Source of the DNA: an uncultured Nitrospira sp. | GTDB lineage: Bacteria > Nitrospirota > Nitrospiria > Nitrospirales > Nitrospiraceae | Direction of reading: 5' to 3' | NCBI GenBank assembly: GCA_902500785.1 | Contig: CABVRW010000023.1 | Coordinates: 1-53,310, forward strand | Length of the DNA: 53,310 nt | Shown: positions 10,161 to 19,439 of the stretch, one piece after another | Layout: every line of letters starts with the position of its first letter | Numbering within the stretch: the stretch's first letter is position 1 | The notes under the pieces: model-generated | Told to the model about the DNA's origin: nothing | Databases searched by the model: none | What the model saw: the letters and a program-made list of their open reading frames with translations, nothing else | Made by a program: the position numbers and the translations under genes

Positions 10161-10223
10161 GGTCTTCCCCTTACACTACGGTTAACCGACTCACCCCGCT
10201 CGGAGGGATTAATTTAGTACAAG

Positions 10224-10664
10224 ATGCCTCCCGCTCTCAAGACCGACAAGCACCCCATCACATTTTCCGACCGCAACGATTTCGACGCTGCACAACTGAT
10301 TCATTTATACCGGCAGGCCCCTTGGGCCAAGCAGCGCGCGCTCGAGCAGACTCAGGCGATGCTGGCGAAGACGGACCTGGTCATTTCGGCCTGGGACGGT
10401 CCTCGTCTGGTCGGCTTCGGCCGCGTGTTGACCGACTATGTATTCCGGGCTTCGATTTGGGACGTGATCGTCGATCGCGAGTATCAGGGGCAACACATCG
10501 GCACCGAGATTGTTCGACGGATACTCGACCATCCCACCCTTCAGCAAGTCGAACTCGTTTGGCTCTGCACGCGCATGCCCGGGTTTTATGAACGGCTCGG
10601 GTTCAGTGCGAAAGAGCAGACCGGCATGGTCTGGTCTCGTAAGAAGCCGGGGTCGCCACCGTAA
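10224..10664 (+). CDS. GNAT-family N-acetyltransferase
   Basis: This is an acetyl-CoA-dependent acetyltransferase of unknown substrate. The protein has 146 residues, a normal single-domain GNAT length. The core shows DGPRLVGFGRVLTD (strands 2-3) and IWDVIVDREYQGQHIGTEIV, where the last part is the acetyl-CoA-binding motif A with a QxxGxG-like turn written QGQHIG. The PGFYERLGFS segment is the usual motif B end. It is transcribed away from the small zinc-ribbon gene and converges on the metal transporter genes. Substrate cannot be told from sequence. Confidence 0.88.
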   Translation: MPPALKTDKHPITFSDRNDFDAAQLIHLYRQAPWAKQRALEQTQAMLAKTDLVISAWDGPRLVGFGRVLTDYVFRASIWDVIVDREYQGQHIGTEIVRRILDHPTLQQVELVWLCTRMPGFYERLGFSAKEQTGMVWSRKKPGSPP

Positions 10665-10739
10665 ATATTCCCTCCGCGAGCCGTGTCCTTCTCCTGCATT
10701 CATCCGAGCCCCATCGATAAGTACATGTCTTGTACGGTC

Positions 10740-10754
10740 GTTCCTGTCAGGAAC
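10740..10754. repeat. 15-bp palindrome between convergent genes
   Basis: The sequence gttcctgtcaggaac has 7-bp arms around a single central base. It lies between the end of the acetyltransferase gene and the end of the transporter permease gene. A role in termination is possible, though a one-base loop cannot form as RNA without opening part of the stem. Confidence 0.25.
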
Positions 10755-10773
10755 CCGGTTTGGCAGGTCTCTT

Positions 10774-11595
10774 CTATGCCCGCTGAATTCGATGCAACCG
10801 TTTGGGCGAACAACAGACCGCGAGAAAAAAGAGGCTGGTCGCCAGCAGGACAATCGACGGACCGGACGGCAGATCAAAGGCATAGGACAGCAGCACGCCG
10901 CTCACGGCGCAGAAGACGCCGATGAGCATGGAGTAGAGGGTCATCTGGGTCAGGCTGTGTGTGAGCTGGTACGCCGTAGAGGCCGGAATCAGAATCATCG
11001 CGAACACGAGAATGGCCCCAACGGTTTTCAGTGAAATCACCACGGTGAGCGCTACGAGCGTGAGTAGCAGATAGAAAATTTGTCGCGCGGGGACGCCGGA
11101 GGCCGCCGCCATTTCTTGGTCGAAGGCGATAAAATACAGTTCCTTCGAGAGCAAGAGGATCGTCCCCAACACCACCACGCTCAGCCCGCCGATGATCATG
11201 AGCTCGTCCGTCGTGACGGACAGCACACTGCCGAACAGGTAGCCGTATACCTCCGGATTGTACGTTTTCATGAGGCCCAGAAAGAGAATGGCCAGCGCCA
11301 TGGTCGCGGTATAGAGGATGCCGATGGACACGTCCAGTTTCATGCGGCCCTTTTCCTCGACCCAGCCGGTGATCCAGACCGTGGCCAGTCCGAACACAAT
11401 CGCGAGGCTGAGGGGTGGGAGGCCGACCAGATAGGCCAGGGTGACGCCGGCGAACGCGGCATGGGCCGTGCCGGCTCCTGCGAAGGCGAGGCCTCGCAGG
11501 ACCACAAATACGCCGATGACGGAGCAGACCGCGCCGACCAGGGCGGCGGCGAGGAGAGAGCGTTGCATGAAATCGTATGCGAGCAGTTCTAGCAT
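10774..11595 (-). CDS. znuB: Zn/Mn-type ABC transporter permease
   Basis: This is the membrane channel subunit of a metal-ion ABC importer (ABC-3/ZnuB family). The protein has 273 residues with about eight hydrophobic segments. The N-terminal region contains the family's GLAFAGAGTAHAAFAGV segment and, later, KTVGAILVFAMILIPASTA, both typical of ZnuB/MntB permeases. It is the last gene of a minus-strand set in the order substrate-binding protein, ATPase, permease. A 114-nt gap with a 10-bp inverted repeat separates it from the ATPase. Zinc versus manganese cannot be decided firmly; the histidine-rich binding protein suggests zinc. Confidence 0.9.
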   Translation of the reverse strand: MLELLAYDFMQRSLLAAALVGAVCSVIGVFVVLRGLAFAGAGTAHAAFAGVTLAYLVGLPPLSLAIVFGLATVWITGWVEEKGRMKLDVSIGILYTATMALAILFLGLMKTYNPEVYGYLFGSVLSVTTDELMIIGGLSVVVLGTILLLSKELYFIAFDQEMAAASGVPARQIFYLLLTLVALTVVISLKTVGAILVFAMILIPASTAYQLTHSLTQMTLYSMLIGVFCAVSGVLLSYAFDLPSGPSIVLLATSLFFLAVCCSPKRLHRIQRA

Positions 11596-11616
11596 TGTGG
11601 TATGTGGTGACGTGGC

Positions 11617-11692
11617 GATCTGGTGAGTGAGTGATTGCGAAGAGTGATCCGACTACGCCTCTCGATCCTCGAATCAAGACTGTCACCAGATC
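11617..11692. other. Long-loop inverted repeat between ABC ATPase and permease genes
   Basis: The arms gatctggtga (11617-11626) and tcaccagatc (11683-11692) are perfect complements separated by 56 nt. It fills much of the 114-nt gap between the two transporter genes. It could be an mRNA structure that sets relative expression. That is inference. Confidence 0.3.
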
Positions 11693-11709
11693 CACACATC
11701 GTACGTTCT

Positions 11710-12489
11710 TCAGTGGTGGTGGTAATCCTCCACGATGACGAAGTCCTTGTCGGTAATGACCAGTTCCTTCCCATACACCTGGCTCAGAATATCGGGTTTC
11801 AAGACTTCTTGAGGCGGCCCCGCGGCAAACAGCTTGGTCTTGAGGAGGACCAACCGGTCCACCCGCGACCGAATCATATTGATATCGTGGGTGATCATGA
11901 GGATCGTCAGCTTCAGTTCTCGATGCAGCTGTTGGATCAATTCCACCACGCTATGTTGAGCGGTGAGGTCGAGCCCGGTCGTCGGTTCGTCCAGCAGAAG
12001 AATCCGTGGTTGCTGCGCCAGCGCCCGCGCGATGAACACACGTTGTTGCTGTCCCCCGGAAAGGGCTCCTAATGCGGAGTCTCGATGGTGATCCATACCG
12101 ACCTGAGTGAGCGCTTGACGGGCAATGTCCCGATCTTTCTGTGTCGGTCGACGAAAGAGACCGAGCGCGCCGTATCGTCCCATCATGACGGCTTCCAGCA
12201 CGGTGACGGGAAAGTTCCGATCGATCATGCCTTTTTGCGGCAGATACCCGATGAGGGCGCGATGGTGGCAGCGGAGTTCTTCGCAAGCACAGTCGAGGAC
12301 GCGGAGGGTGCCCCGCAACGGGGCCATCAGGCCGAGCACGGCACGACAGAGGGTCGTTTTGCCGGATCCATTGGGCCCGATCACGCCGACGAACTCCGAT
12401 TCCGGAATGGTCAGGGTGATGTCTTCCAGTGCCACGATGCCGGGAAAACCGAAGGTGGCATGGTCGAAGCGAATAATGGGATGGGTCAT
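11710..12489 (-). CDS. znuC: Zn/Mn-type ABC transporter ATPase
   Basis: This cytoplasmic ATPase powers metal uptake with the permease at 10774-11595. The protein has 259 residues. Walker A is GPNGSGKTT, the ABC signature is LSGGQQQRV, and Walker B is ILLLDEPTTGLD. The H-loop is in MITHDINMI. The C-terminus ends in a short histidine run (DYHHH). The gene lies between the binding protein and the permease, all on the minus strand, with 59 nt to the binding protein. The family assignment is firm; the metal is inferred. Confidence 0.92.
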   Translation of the reverse strand: MTHPIIRFDHATFGFPGIVALEDITLTIPESEFVGVIGPNGSGKTTLCRAVLGLMAPLRGTLRVLDCACEELRCHHRALIGYLPQKGMIDRNFPVTVLEAVMMGRYGALGLFRRPTQKDRDIARQALTQVGMDHHRDSALGALSGGQQQRVFIARALAQQPRILLLDEPTTGLDLTAQHSVVELIQQLHRELKLTILMITHDINMIRSRVDRLVLLKTKLFAAGPPQEVLKPDILSQVYGKELVITDKDFVIVEDYHHH

Positions 12490-12548
12490 GCGCGGCGGCG
12501 TTCGTTGAAATGCTGGTTGAACTGTCGATGTCCGGGTGGCTGCGGCGG

Positions 12549-13475
12549 TTAGGTCTGCTCAAGTGCCTGGGCCAATTGGAGCACATTATAGCGGAGCATG
12601 TCGAGGTAGGTCTCGGTTCCCGGTACGCCTCCCGGCAAGGTGGTCAGCACGGCGATGCGCGCTCCGGTTTCCCGTGCAAGAAGCTCCGGAAGCTTCTGAT
12701 TCAGCTGCACCTCGGAGATGATCACGCGGACGTGGTCTCGTTTGATGGTGTCGATCAAGGTATGCAGATGTCGAGCGGACGGTTCTCCCCCCGGTTGCGT
12801 CAGGATCGTCCCGGCGATGCGCAGATCGAAGCGTCGAGCAAAATAGGGCCAGGCCGGGTGGTGGACGATGACGGTTCGGTTGGTCAACGGGCGGAGCCTG
12901 GCCAGCGATTCTTCCTGGACGCGCGTGAGCGCCTGAAGATAGGTCGCGGTGTTAGTCCCATAGTCCGGTGCATGGGCAGGGTCTGCCGCAGCCAAGGCGT
13001 TTGAGATGTGTTGCACCATCGTGGCTGCGGCAGCAGGGTCCAGCCACACATGAGGATTCCCCGCCGCATGATGGTGTGCGTGTGTAGTTCCTGCGGGTTC
13101 GGGCTGATCCTGGATCAGCTCAATATCCTTGGAGGTGGTCACGACGTGCAAGGATCCGTTGCCCGCATTTTTGACGAGCGAGGAGACCCATATTTCGAGT
13201 CCGGCGCCGACTTCGAACAGCAGGGCGGCTTTATGAATCACCACCAGATCGCTTGGTTTCGGTGAATAGGTATGTTCGCTCTCATACCCGGTCATGAGCG
13301 AGTTGACGCGCACATGTGGTCCGCCGATCTGTTGTACCCAATCCTTCAGCACCGGGAGGGTCACGACGACATTGAGCGGTTCGGCAGCAGAGACAAGCGG
13401 AACAGTGGCGGTGAGACTCCACTCGCATGGTATCGCAAGCAGGAGCAGAATGGTCAGTACGATCAGGCGCAACAT
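12549..13475 (-). CDS. znuA: Zn/Mn ABC transporter substrate-binding protein
   Basis: This is a periplasmic metal-binding protein of the ZnuA/TroA family. The chosen ATG gives 308 residues and a signal peptide, MLRLIVLTILLLLAIPCEWS; a TTG 36 nt upstream is also open. Expected metal-ligand regions are visible: EHTYSPKPSD, HVWLDP after a short histidine-rich loop (HAHHH), and HPAWPYFARRF. The histidine loop is common in zinc-specific members. It is the first gene of the importer set and diverges from anmK. No clear Zur-like site was found in the 165-nt spacer. Confidence 0.9.
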   Translation of the reverse strand: MLRLIVLTILLLLAIPCEWSLTATVPLVSAAEPLNVVVTLPVLKDWVQQIGGPHVRVNSLMTGYESEHTYSPKPSDLVVIHKAALLFEVGAGLEIWVSSLVKNAGNGSLHVVTTSKDIELIQDQPEPAGTTHAHHHAAGNPHVWLDPAAAATMVQHISNALAAADPAHAPDYGTNTATYLQALTRVQEESLARLRPLTNRTVIVHHPAWPYFARRFDLRIAGTILTQPGGEPSARHLHTLIDTIKRDHVRVIISEVQLNQKLPELLARETGARIAVLTTLPGGVPGTETYLDMLRYNVLQLAQALEQT

Positions 13476-13640
13476 CCGGCGGACGGTAACACCCGATTTC
13501 TGCAAAGTCAACGCGAGGGCCGGTGGAGGCCGTGCGTGGACATGCCGTGCAACGCTTGACCCGTCGCCGAGGTTTCGATTAGCGTAGCGGACCGAATATA
13601 AACCGGATTGCTCTCAGATGTGTGCATGAGGAGGGGCAGA

Positions 13641-14825
13641 ATGAAGGTGGTCGGACTCATGTCCGGGACGTCGGCGGATGGTGTGGACGCGGCGCTTGTG
13701 CGGATTATCCGGCGCAACGGGAAGCCCCGAATCACCCCTGTGGCCTTTACAGCCCTCTCCTATCCACGATCCCTGCAGCAACGCATTGTTGAACTGTCGC
13801 TCCAGGGCCGGGTGGGCGAGATCTGTCACATGAACACGTATCTGGGGGAATTGTTTGCCAAGGCGGCGCTGCGCGTGATCCAACAGGCGAAACATCGCCC
13901 GTCCGATATCGACTTGATCGGCTCACATGGGCAAACGATTCAGCACTTGCCAAAAGGGATACGTGAGCCGGGCATCGGGCTGGTCCGGTCCACCTTGCAG
14001 ATCGGCGAGCCGACCGTCATCGCGGAACGCACCGGCATTACCACCGTTGCGAATTTCAGAGCCCGTGATATGGCGGCGGGCGGCGAGGGGGCGCCGTTGG
14101 TTCCCTACGCCCATGCGATCGCCTTCTGTCATGCTCGCCGGGGGCGGCTCGTGGTGAATATCGGTGGCATCAGTAACGTGACCTACCTGCCGCCGGGAGG
14201 CGGAGTGGCCGAACTCCATGCATTCGACACCGGCCCCGGCAACATGGTGCTCGATGCGATCGTACGAGAGCTGACCAACGGACAGCGTGCCTACGATGTC
14301 GGCGGGCGATGGGCACGAAAAGGAGTGGTGAATCGGCGATTGCTCACCGATCTGATGGCCCATCCGTTTTTGGCACGGCGTCCGCCGAAGTCTACCGGCC
14401 GGGAAGAGTTCGGCGCGCCGTTGGTTCGAAGACTGCTCGCGAAGCAGCGCAAAGTGCGCATGTCCGTCGAGGATCTCCTGGCGACGTGTGCCGCGTGGAC
14501 GGCGGAGGCAATCGGCTCGTCCCGGCGATGGGTAACTGGTGACATCCACGAAGTGATCGTCGGTGGTGGCGGTGTGTACAATCGCGCCGTCATGGCATCG
14601 CTCCGGCAGGTGTTTGCGCCGACGCCCGTCTTGACGTTTGACGACTGTGGATGGAGCAGCAAGGCGTTTGAAGCGACGGCGTTCGCCCTGCTCGCCCACG
14701 ACACGTATCATGGGCAATGCACGAACGTCCCGCAGGTGACAGGTGCCCATCACCCTGTGCTGCTCGGCTCCATAGTCCCGGGTGCCCCTCAGATGCTGAT
14801 GAAAGGGGCCCGACGCGCCGGTTGA
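13641..14825 (+). CDS. anmK: Anhydro-N-acetylmuramic acid kinase
   Basis: AnmK phosphorylates and opens 1,6-anhydro-N-acetylmuramic acid released by lytic transglycosylases, returning cell-wall sugar to the pool as MurNAc-6-phosphate. The protein has 394 residues. The N-terminus carries the family signature GLMSGTSADGVDAAL. Later motifs include IGSHGQTIQHLP, VVNIGGISNVTYLP and FDTGPGNMVLD. The ATG is supported by GAGGGG seven nt upstream; a TTG further upstream is open but lacks support. A lytic transglycosylase lies 4 kb downstream, consistent with wall recycling, though the two are not in one operon. Confidence 0.94.
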   Translation: MKVVGLMSGTSADGVDAALVRIIRRNGKPRITPVAFTALSYPRSLQQRIVELSLQGRVGEICHMNTYLGELFAKAALRVIQQAKHRPSDIDLIGSHGQTIQHLPKGIREPGIGLVRSTLQIGEPTVIAERTGITTVANFRARDMAAGGEGAPLVPYAHAIAFCHARRGRLVVNIGGISNVTYLPPGGGVAELHAFDTGPGNMVLDAIVRELTNGQRAYDVGGRWARKGVVNRRLLTDLMAHPFLARRPPKSTGREEFGAPLVRRLLAKQRKVRMSVEDLLATCAAWTAEAIGSSRRWVTGDIHEVIVGGGGVYNRAVMASLRQVFAPTPVLTFDDCGWSSKAFEATAFALLAHDTYHGQCTNVPQVTGAHHPVLLGSIVPGAPQMLMKGARRAG

Positions 14826-14840
14826 TTCGATCGGACTGTG

Positions 14841-15359
14841 ATGGATTTGCTGTATCCTATCCTTGGTATCGGAGCGCTGGCCTTTCTGGGGAGCCTGGCG
14901 TGGGAGAGTTTTGGGCGGAGGCGCTCGCCCGGTTCGTCCAAGGCTGGTCCTCCCGCCGGGATGAGCTTTGTCGCCAAGCCCCTGCTGACCGACCAGGAAG
15001 TGCAGCTCTACAACCTCCTACGCTTGGCCGTGGAGGATCGGTACCTCTTGTTCACGCAAATTCCCCTCTGGAGCCTGTTGGATTTGCGTGTTCCATCGGG
15101 AACGCCGCCTGCGGAGACCTTGCGGGATCTTGCATTGAAACGCGCGACGTTTGTGCTGGTACATCCGGGCAGCCGCCTGGTCGAGAAGGTGGTGCAAGTC
15201 GAGCGGCCGGTGCCGGATGATGCCCCGGATGGGGCCCAGGATTCTCTGTTTGACACGGCCCTCCGCGCTGCAGGCGTACAACTCGTCCGCCTGAGTCCTC
15301 TGCATGTCTATACCGTGCCCGGTCTCGTCACGGTGTTGGATCTTGCCGACCCGGAATGA
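14841..15359 (+). CDS. DUF2726-like membrane-anchored protein
   Basis: The encoded protein has 172 residues. It begins with one hydrophobic segment, LLYPILGIGALAFLGSLAW, likely a membrane anchor. A soluble domain resembling DUF2726 follows: KPLLTDQEVQLYNLLRLAVED and then a LFTQIPLWSLLDL segment. That family has a nuclease-like fold without a defined role here. It starts 15 nt after anmK on the same strand and may be cotranscribed. A GTG three nt before the ATG could also be the start. Family assignment is by pattern and is moderately sure. Confidence 0.75.
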   Translation: MDLLYPILGIGALAFLGSLAWESFGRRRSPGSSKAGPPAGMSFVAKPLLTDQEVQLYNLLRLAVEDRYLLFTQIPLWSLLDLRVPSGTPPAETLRDLALKRATFVLVHPGSRLVEKVVQVERPVPDDAPDGAQDSLFDTALRAAGVQLVRLSPLHVYTVPGLVTVLDLADPE

Positions 15360-15410
15360 CGCCGCCACGCCGGCGGAACGGGTGCTGAGTAGACGGGGAC
15401 GGAGTCCAAA

Positions 15411-15932
15411 TCAGCTCGGTTCAGAAGTGATCAGTTCACCTTTTGCGGCGGCGGCGTCCAAGGCCTTACGAGCCACTTCGGCCTCCGCGCTATCGGGATA
15501 CTGGTCCGTCACCCGTTCAAACATCATCTGTGCTTTTTCGCGATCGCCCTGCTTTGTGTAAATTTGGCCGATCTTGAGCGTCGAGGCGGCGAGTTTTTGG
15601 CTCGTCGGGTAATCGGCGATAAGACTGTAGAACGATCCCAGCGCGTCTTTATATCGGCCCGTGCGGTACTGGCACTCACCCAGCCAATATTGAGCGTTCG
15701 CTGACAGTGACGATTGCCCATGAAGTTCGAGGAAGAAACGAAACCCTGCGAGGGCGGCGTCATAGTCTTTGTGGCGGAACTCTTCCATCACGCGATCGTA
15801 CAGGCGGCGGGAGGCATCAGGTGGTTGGGGCGACGCCGCGAACAGAGGTGGAACGGTCGTGAGATGGCCGAACAACACTAATAGGGTACAGATGCTTCGT
15901 ACCGAACCGAGGTTGAAATGAGTTATGGTCAT
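15411..15932 (-). CDS. TPR-repeat exported protein, CpoB/YbgF-like
   Basis: The encoded protein has 173 residues with a signal peptide (TLLVLFGHLTTVPPLFA) and about three tandem TPR-like repeats: YDAALAGFRFFLELHG, RYKDALGSFYSLIADYP and DREKAQMMFERVTDQYP. This arrangement resembles the C-terminal domain of CpoB/YbgF, which works with the Tol-Pal system at the outer membrane during division. The usual N-terminal coiled coil is missing and no tol or pal gene is nearby, so the match is to the domain only. The ATG is chosen because AGAGGGG lies just upstream and a signal peptide follows. Confidence 0.75.
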   Translation of the reverse strand: MTITHFNLGSVRSICTLLVLFGHLTTVPPLFAASPQPPDASRRLYDRVMEEFRHKDYDAALAGFRFFLELHGQSSLSANAQYWLGECQYRTGRYKDALGSFYSLIADYPTSQKLAASTLKIGQIYTKQGDREKAQMMFERVTDQYPDSAEAEVARKALDAAAAKGELITSEPS

Positions 15933-16260
15933 GAGAGCCCCTCTTTCTTCCCTGTTGGCAGAGCCTGGTTCCACGCAATCGCTGTGCTCTGCCGATATGA
16001 AAGAAACGCACCAGCGAGACGCCATGCGCGAACCTGCTGTGAAATTGTAGGGTTCGCAGGGGAATGAGGGTGGGGAGGCGAGGATGTGCGGGACCGTCGT
16101 GGACGGAAAGCAGACAGCACTGTACGGAAAGCGCCAGCCGCTGGGTGGGGCGAGAACAAGTTGACAGATCGCACGTTCTCACTTGTTGTCGGTTAACAGG
16201 CCGCAGGGCGTGAGGGGCTGCGGTAGTGATTCCGAGTCCCGAAAGGATGAAAAAACCGGC

Positions 16261-17094
16261 ATGGAACGATCGTACGAATCAGGCGCTGTCGGCGGGGGGA
16301 GGGAGCCACTCAACGAACCTCCCCCGAATCCGAAAGGGGGCCGGACATTGATTGTCGACGCCCGAGATCCCCACGCATACATTAGGCCGAGCGCGGCGCT
16401 GAAAGACGCCGGCGAGACCGACCAGGTGTTTGTGCGCCCCGGCATCTATGAGGACAAGGTCTTCGTCGCGGATCGCCCCGTACTCCTCATCGGCGCCGGG
16501 CGCGATCATGTGCAGATTTACAGCCGGCGCGGGGGGCCGCTTTATCTTCAACGGGTGCCCTCTGGCCTGATCAGCGGGATTACCTTCCGGTACGTGGGGA
16601 GTGATCAACATTCGGCGATCAATGTCCTGGACTCGGTCTGCACCATTAGGCAATGTCGGGCGACGGAAGGCGTGCTGTCCGGAGTGGTGATCTATGGCCC
16701 GGAGGCCCGCGCGACGTTTATCGATAATGAGGTCTGTTACAACCGGGAGTCCGGCATTTTTGTCTTTGCGGGCGCACAACCACGCGTGGCGCAAAACCTG
16801 TGTTATGGCAACCATCACTTTGGTCTGGCCGTGCGAGATCCCGGGAGCCATCCGGAATGTGTCCGCAATATCTGCCACAGCAACATGCTCAGCGGGATCT
16901 TACTCTTCCACCATGCGGAGGCGTTGCTGTTCGACAATACCTGCCGGGACAACCAGCATTGGGGGCTGGTGATGACCCCGGAGACCCATCCGGTTCCTCC
17001 GCGGGAAGAACTGGTGACGGCCAATGTGTTGTTGCCCAATCCCCGAGGATCGTTGGTGGTGACGGAACAGCCGCTCGCCGATATTGGTCGGTAA
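16261..17094 (+). CDS. Right-handed beta-helix repeat protein
   Basis: The encoded protein has 277 residues from the ATG at 16261; a TTG at 16183 is also open. From about residue 30 it shows stacked beta-helix coils of the NosD/pectin-lyase-like type, such as IYEDKVFVADRPVLLIG, FIDNEVCYNRESGIFVF and RNICHSNMLSGILLF. Repeating N-x-C-x-x-N words mark each turn. The family includes sugar-binding and degrading proteins, but no catalytic residues can be named here. There is no signal peptide with the chosen start, so a cytoplasmic location is possible. It converges on the receiver-GGDEF gene. Confidence 0.75.
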   Translation: MERSYESGAVGGGREPLNEPPPNPKGGRTLIVDARDPHAYIRPSAALKDAGETDQVFVRPGIYEDKVFVADRPVLLIGAGRDHVQIYSRRGGPLYLQRVPSGLISGITFRYVGSDQHSAINVLDSVCTIRQCRATEGVLSGVVIYGPEARATFIDNEVCYNRESGIFVFAGAQPRVAQNLCYGNHHFGLAVRDPGSHPECVRNICHSNMLSGILLFHHAEALLFDNTCRDNQHWGLVMTPETHPVPPREELVTANVLLPNPRGSLVVTEQPLADIGR

Positions 17095-17171
17095 CCCGAT
17101 GGCGTGGAGCGACGATGGTTTCGGAAAGGCCATCGATGGGTGAGCGACAGAGGACTCGATGCGTGGTGTCG

Positions 17172-18104
17172 CTACTGTGCCGGGGTAGGGGAGTTTGCCG
17201 GAGGATGCCCGGTCGGCGAATGAAAATGAAAGCGGTTTCCGCCTTGGTGCTTGGCGGCATACATGGCCTTGTCGGCATGTCTGAGCAGTTCGTCGATATC
17301 CTCATCGTCTGATGGGTAGAGCGTGACGCCGATGCTCACGCCGATCGAGATCCGATGCGGTCCGATCTCAAACGGTGTGCTGAGCGACGCCACAATGCGC
17401 TTGGCGACCACCAGTACATCTTCTTCGCCGGCAATGCCTTCCAAGATCGCGGTGAATTCATCCCCGCCCATGCGGGCCACCGTATCCACTTCACGAACGC
17501 ATTCCTCCAGGCGCATGGCCACGACCTTCAGGAGCTGATCGCCGACGTCGTGCCCGAGCGTATCATTGACGGTTTTGAATCGATCGAGGTCGAGGAGCAT
17601 GATCGCCAAGGGGTGATCTTTCCGTTTGCTGCGCGCCATGGCATGGACGAGCCGGTCCCGAAAGAGAGCCCGGTTGATCAGGCCGGTCAATTGATCGTGC
17701 TGGGCGAGGTAGGTCAGGCGTTCCTGTGCCCGCTTGCGCTCGATCGCATAGAGAATCGAGCGCGCGAGAAAGTCGGTTCCGCCTTCGCCTTTCACGAGAT
17801 AATCCTGGGCCCCGTGCTGGAGCGCTTTGAGGGCGAGTGGGTGATCATCGTGCCCGCTCAGCACCACGACGGGCACGCCGGGACTTGTCGCCAAGACTTG
17901 AGTCACGGTGTTCAGTCCGTGGGTGTCGGGAAGTGAGAGATCGAGGAGCACGACATCAAACCGATTCCGGCTCAGGCTGACCAGTCCGTCCGCCAGGATC
18001 GCGGCATGCGTGATCTCGAATCGGTCGTGCGGCCATTCGGCAAGGAGGTCCTGCGTCAGTTCGGCATCGACAGGATTGTCTTCAACCAGCAGCAATTTGA
18101 TCAT
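17172..18104 (-). CDS. Response regulator with GGDEF domain
   Basis: The encoded protein has 310 residues. A receiver domain fills residues 1-125: LLLVEDNP holds the acidic pair, DVVLLDLSLPD the phosphorylatable aspartate, and DYLVKG the lysine. A GGDEF diguanylate cyclase domain follows from about residue 140. The active-site motif is GGDEF itself, and an inhibitory-site RxxD (REVD) lies five residues before it. It should therefore make c-di-GMP when phosphorylated and be product-inhibited. No kinase gene is adjacent. The PilZ-like protein at 7591 is a possible receptor, but that link is inference. Confidence 0.92.
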   Translation of the reverse strand: MIKLLLVEDNPVDAELTQDLLAEWPHDRFEITHAAILADGLVSLSRNRFDVVLLDLSLPDTHGLNTVTQVLATSPGVPVVVLSGHDDHPLALKALQHGAQDYLVKGEGGTDFLARSILYAIERKRAQERLTYLAQHDQLTGLINRALFRDRLVHAMARSKRKDHPLAIMLLDLDRFKTVNDTLGHDVGDQLLKVVAMRLEECVREVDTVARMGGDEFTAILEGIAGEEDVLVVAKRIVASLSTPFEIGPHRISIGVSIGVTLYPSDDEDIDELLRHADKAMYAAKHQGGNRFHFHSPTGHPPANSPTPAQ

Positions 18105-18665
18105 CGGTTGGTGCCCGCGCCCGCAAGACACTCGGGTCTGGTTCTGTGGTATCGACGAAGGAACGAGAGAACGCCAGGTGAACTCGGTGCGAGAAGGTCT
18201 CCCCAGCTAGACGCGCTGTGTCGTACAAAACACGACTCGGAAGCGATTCTAACACGACGGTTCGACGCGTCAAACAAGAGCGTGCGTCCTCCCGATGGGA
18301 TTGGATTACGTCATGTGCCGTTGTCCCTATGACGGTCCCGCTGGTGTGAGCGCATCTTTGGCAGGCAACTCACCTTTTCAATGCCGCCCCTGTGCGTTCC
18401 GTCCGTCACTCGTTCTAACCGTGATCCGGTAACGGAGAGGAACGAGCTAAGGAGCAAAATACGGCCAGGTGGTGGCGCAAAACGGCGTAGGTCCTTCTGC
18501 TACTCACCACAAAGATGTATCCCGGTGGACGCGCTAACTGTCCGAAGTTACTGGCGCTGGCCGTTTTGGCACGTGCCGGGACGTTGGCATGAAAGCTGCG
18601 GTATCGAGGCTGGTTCGCAAAGCGTCGGAACTTCGGTAGTGATCTGTGGCGAAATGGGAGGAGTC
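18105..18665. other. Divergent gene-free spacer
   Basis: About 560 bases between the receiver-GGDEF gene and the lytic transglycosylase gene, which point away from each other. The plus-strand reading frame stays open from 18381 but its product lacks any family pattern and has no ribosome-binding site, so it is treated as non-coding. Promoters for both genes must lie here; none is distinct enough to call. Confidence 0.5.
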
Positions 18666-19439
18666 ATGAATCACGGACAATCTGTCCGACTTGAGTCACG
18701 AGCAACGCACCAGAGCGCGGGTGGTCAGCGAGATGATGGCGTGCGGAATGCCACCGCGTGGGTCCTTCCTCTGGCGCTTGCGGGAGTGCTGGTGGTCGGG
18801 GATTCCGTTGCTGCGGAGAGCGAGATCTATGGCTATGTCGGGCCGAACGGAGTCTTTGAGATGACCAATGTCCCGACCGACCAACGTTTTCGACCGGCTG
18901 AATCACAGGTTCGTCGTCTGTCACATCGTGTCCCGGCGGAAGAAGTAGAAGCGGCGGTTGAGCGGTATGCCTGGCAATTCCAGCTCCATCCGGCCTTACT
19001 ATTGGCCGTGATCAAGGCGGAGTCGGATTTTAATCCCACCGTTATTTCACGCTCCGGGGCGGTCGGACTCATGCAACTGATTCCTGAGACCGCCATCAGA
19101 CATGGGGTGCAAAATCTGTATGATACCGGTGACAACATTCGCGGCGGCGCGCGGCACCTTCGGTATTTGCTGGATCGCTTTAATGGGAACGTGCGGTTGG
19201 CGGTGGCCGCCTACAATGCGGGTGAACGGCGCGTGGAGCGGTATCGCGCGATTCCCCCGTATCCGGAAACTCGCGACTATGTCAGGAAAGTAATGATCTA
19301 CTACAAGCGCTTCCGAGGTGACTATCAAGCGAGTCCCGGGAGGGCGGTGTGGTTGGCCATGCACCATAAACCACTGCAACTTGAGCCACGGCCTGTTTCT
19401 GTTGAAGTGCGCGGCTCACGATCTGTTGCCAAGAAGTAG
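18666..19439 (+). CDS. Lytic transglycosylase, SLT domain
   Basis: This enzyme cleaves peptidoglycan glycan strands, leaving 1,6-anhydro-MurNAc ends. The protein has 257 residues. A hydrophobic segment (AWVLPLALAGVLVVG) near residue 32 serves as signal or anchor. A short DUF4124-like strand region (EIYGYVGPNGVFEMTNVP) precedes the SLT domain. The catalytic glutamate lies in AVIKAESDFNP. GLMQLIPETA and AVAAYNAGERRV complete the SLT pattern. GGGAGGAG just before the ATG decides the start. Its product is the substrate chain for AnmK, encoded nearby. Confidence 0.9.
   Translation: MNHGQSVRLESRATHQSAGGQRDDGVRNATAWVLPLALAGVLVVGDSVAAESEIYGYVGPNGVFEMTNVPTDQRFRPAESQVRRLSHRVPAEEVEAAVERYAWQFQLHPALLLAVIKAESDFNPTVISRSGAVGLMQLIPETAIRHGVQNLYDTGDNIRGGARHLRYLLDRFNGNVRLAVAAYNAGERRVERYRAIPPYPETRDYVRKVMIYYKRFRGDYQASPGRAVWLAMHHKPLQLEPRPVSVEVRGSRSVAKK

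Noticed and set aside
18381-18665. Upstream extension of the lytic transglycosylase frame
   Set aside because: No signal peptide or ribosome-binding site; GGGAGGAG before the ATG at 18666 supports the shorter gene.
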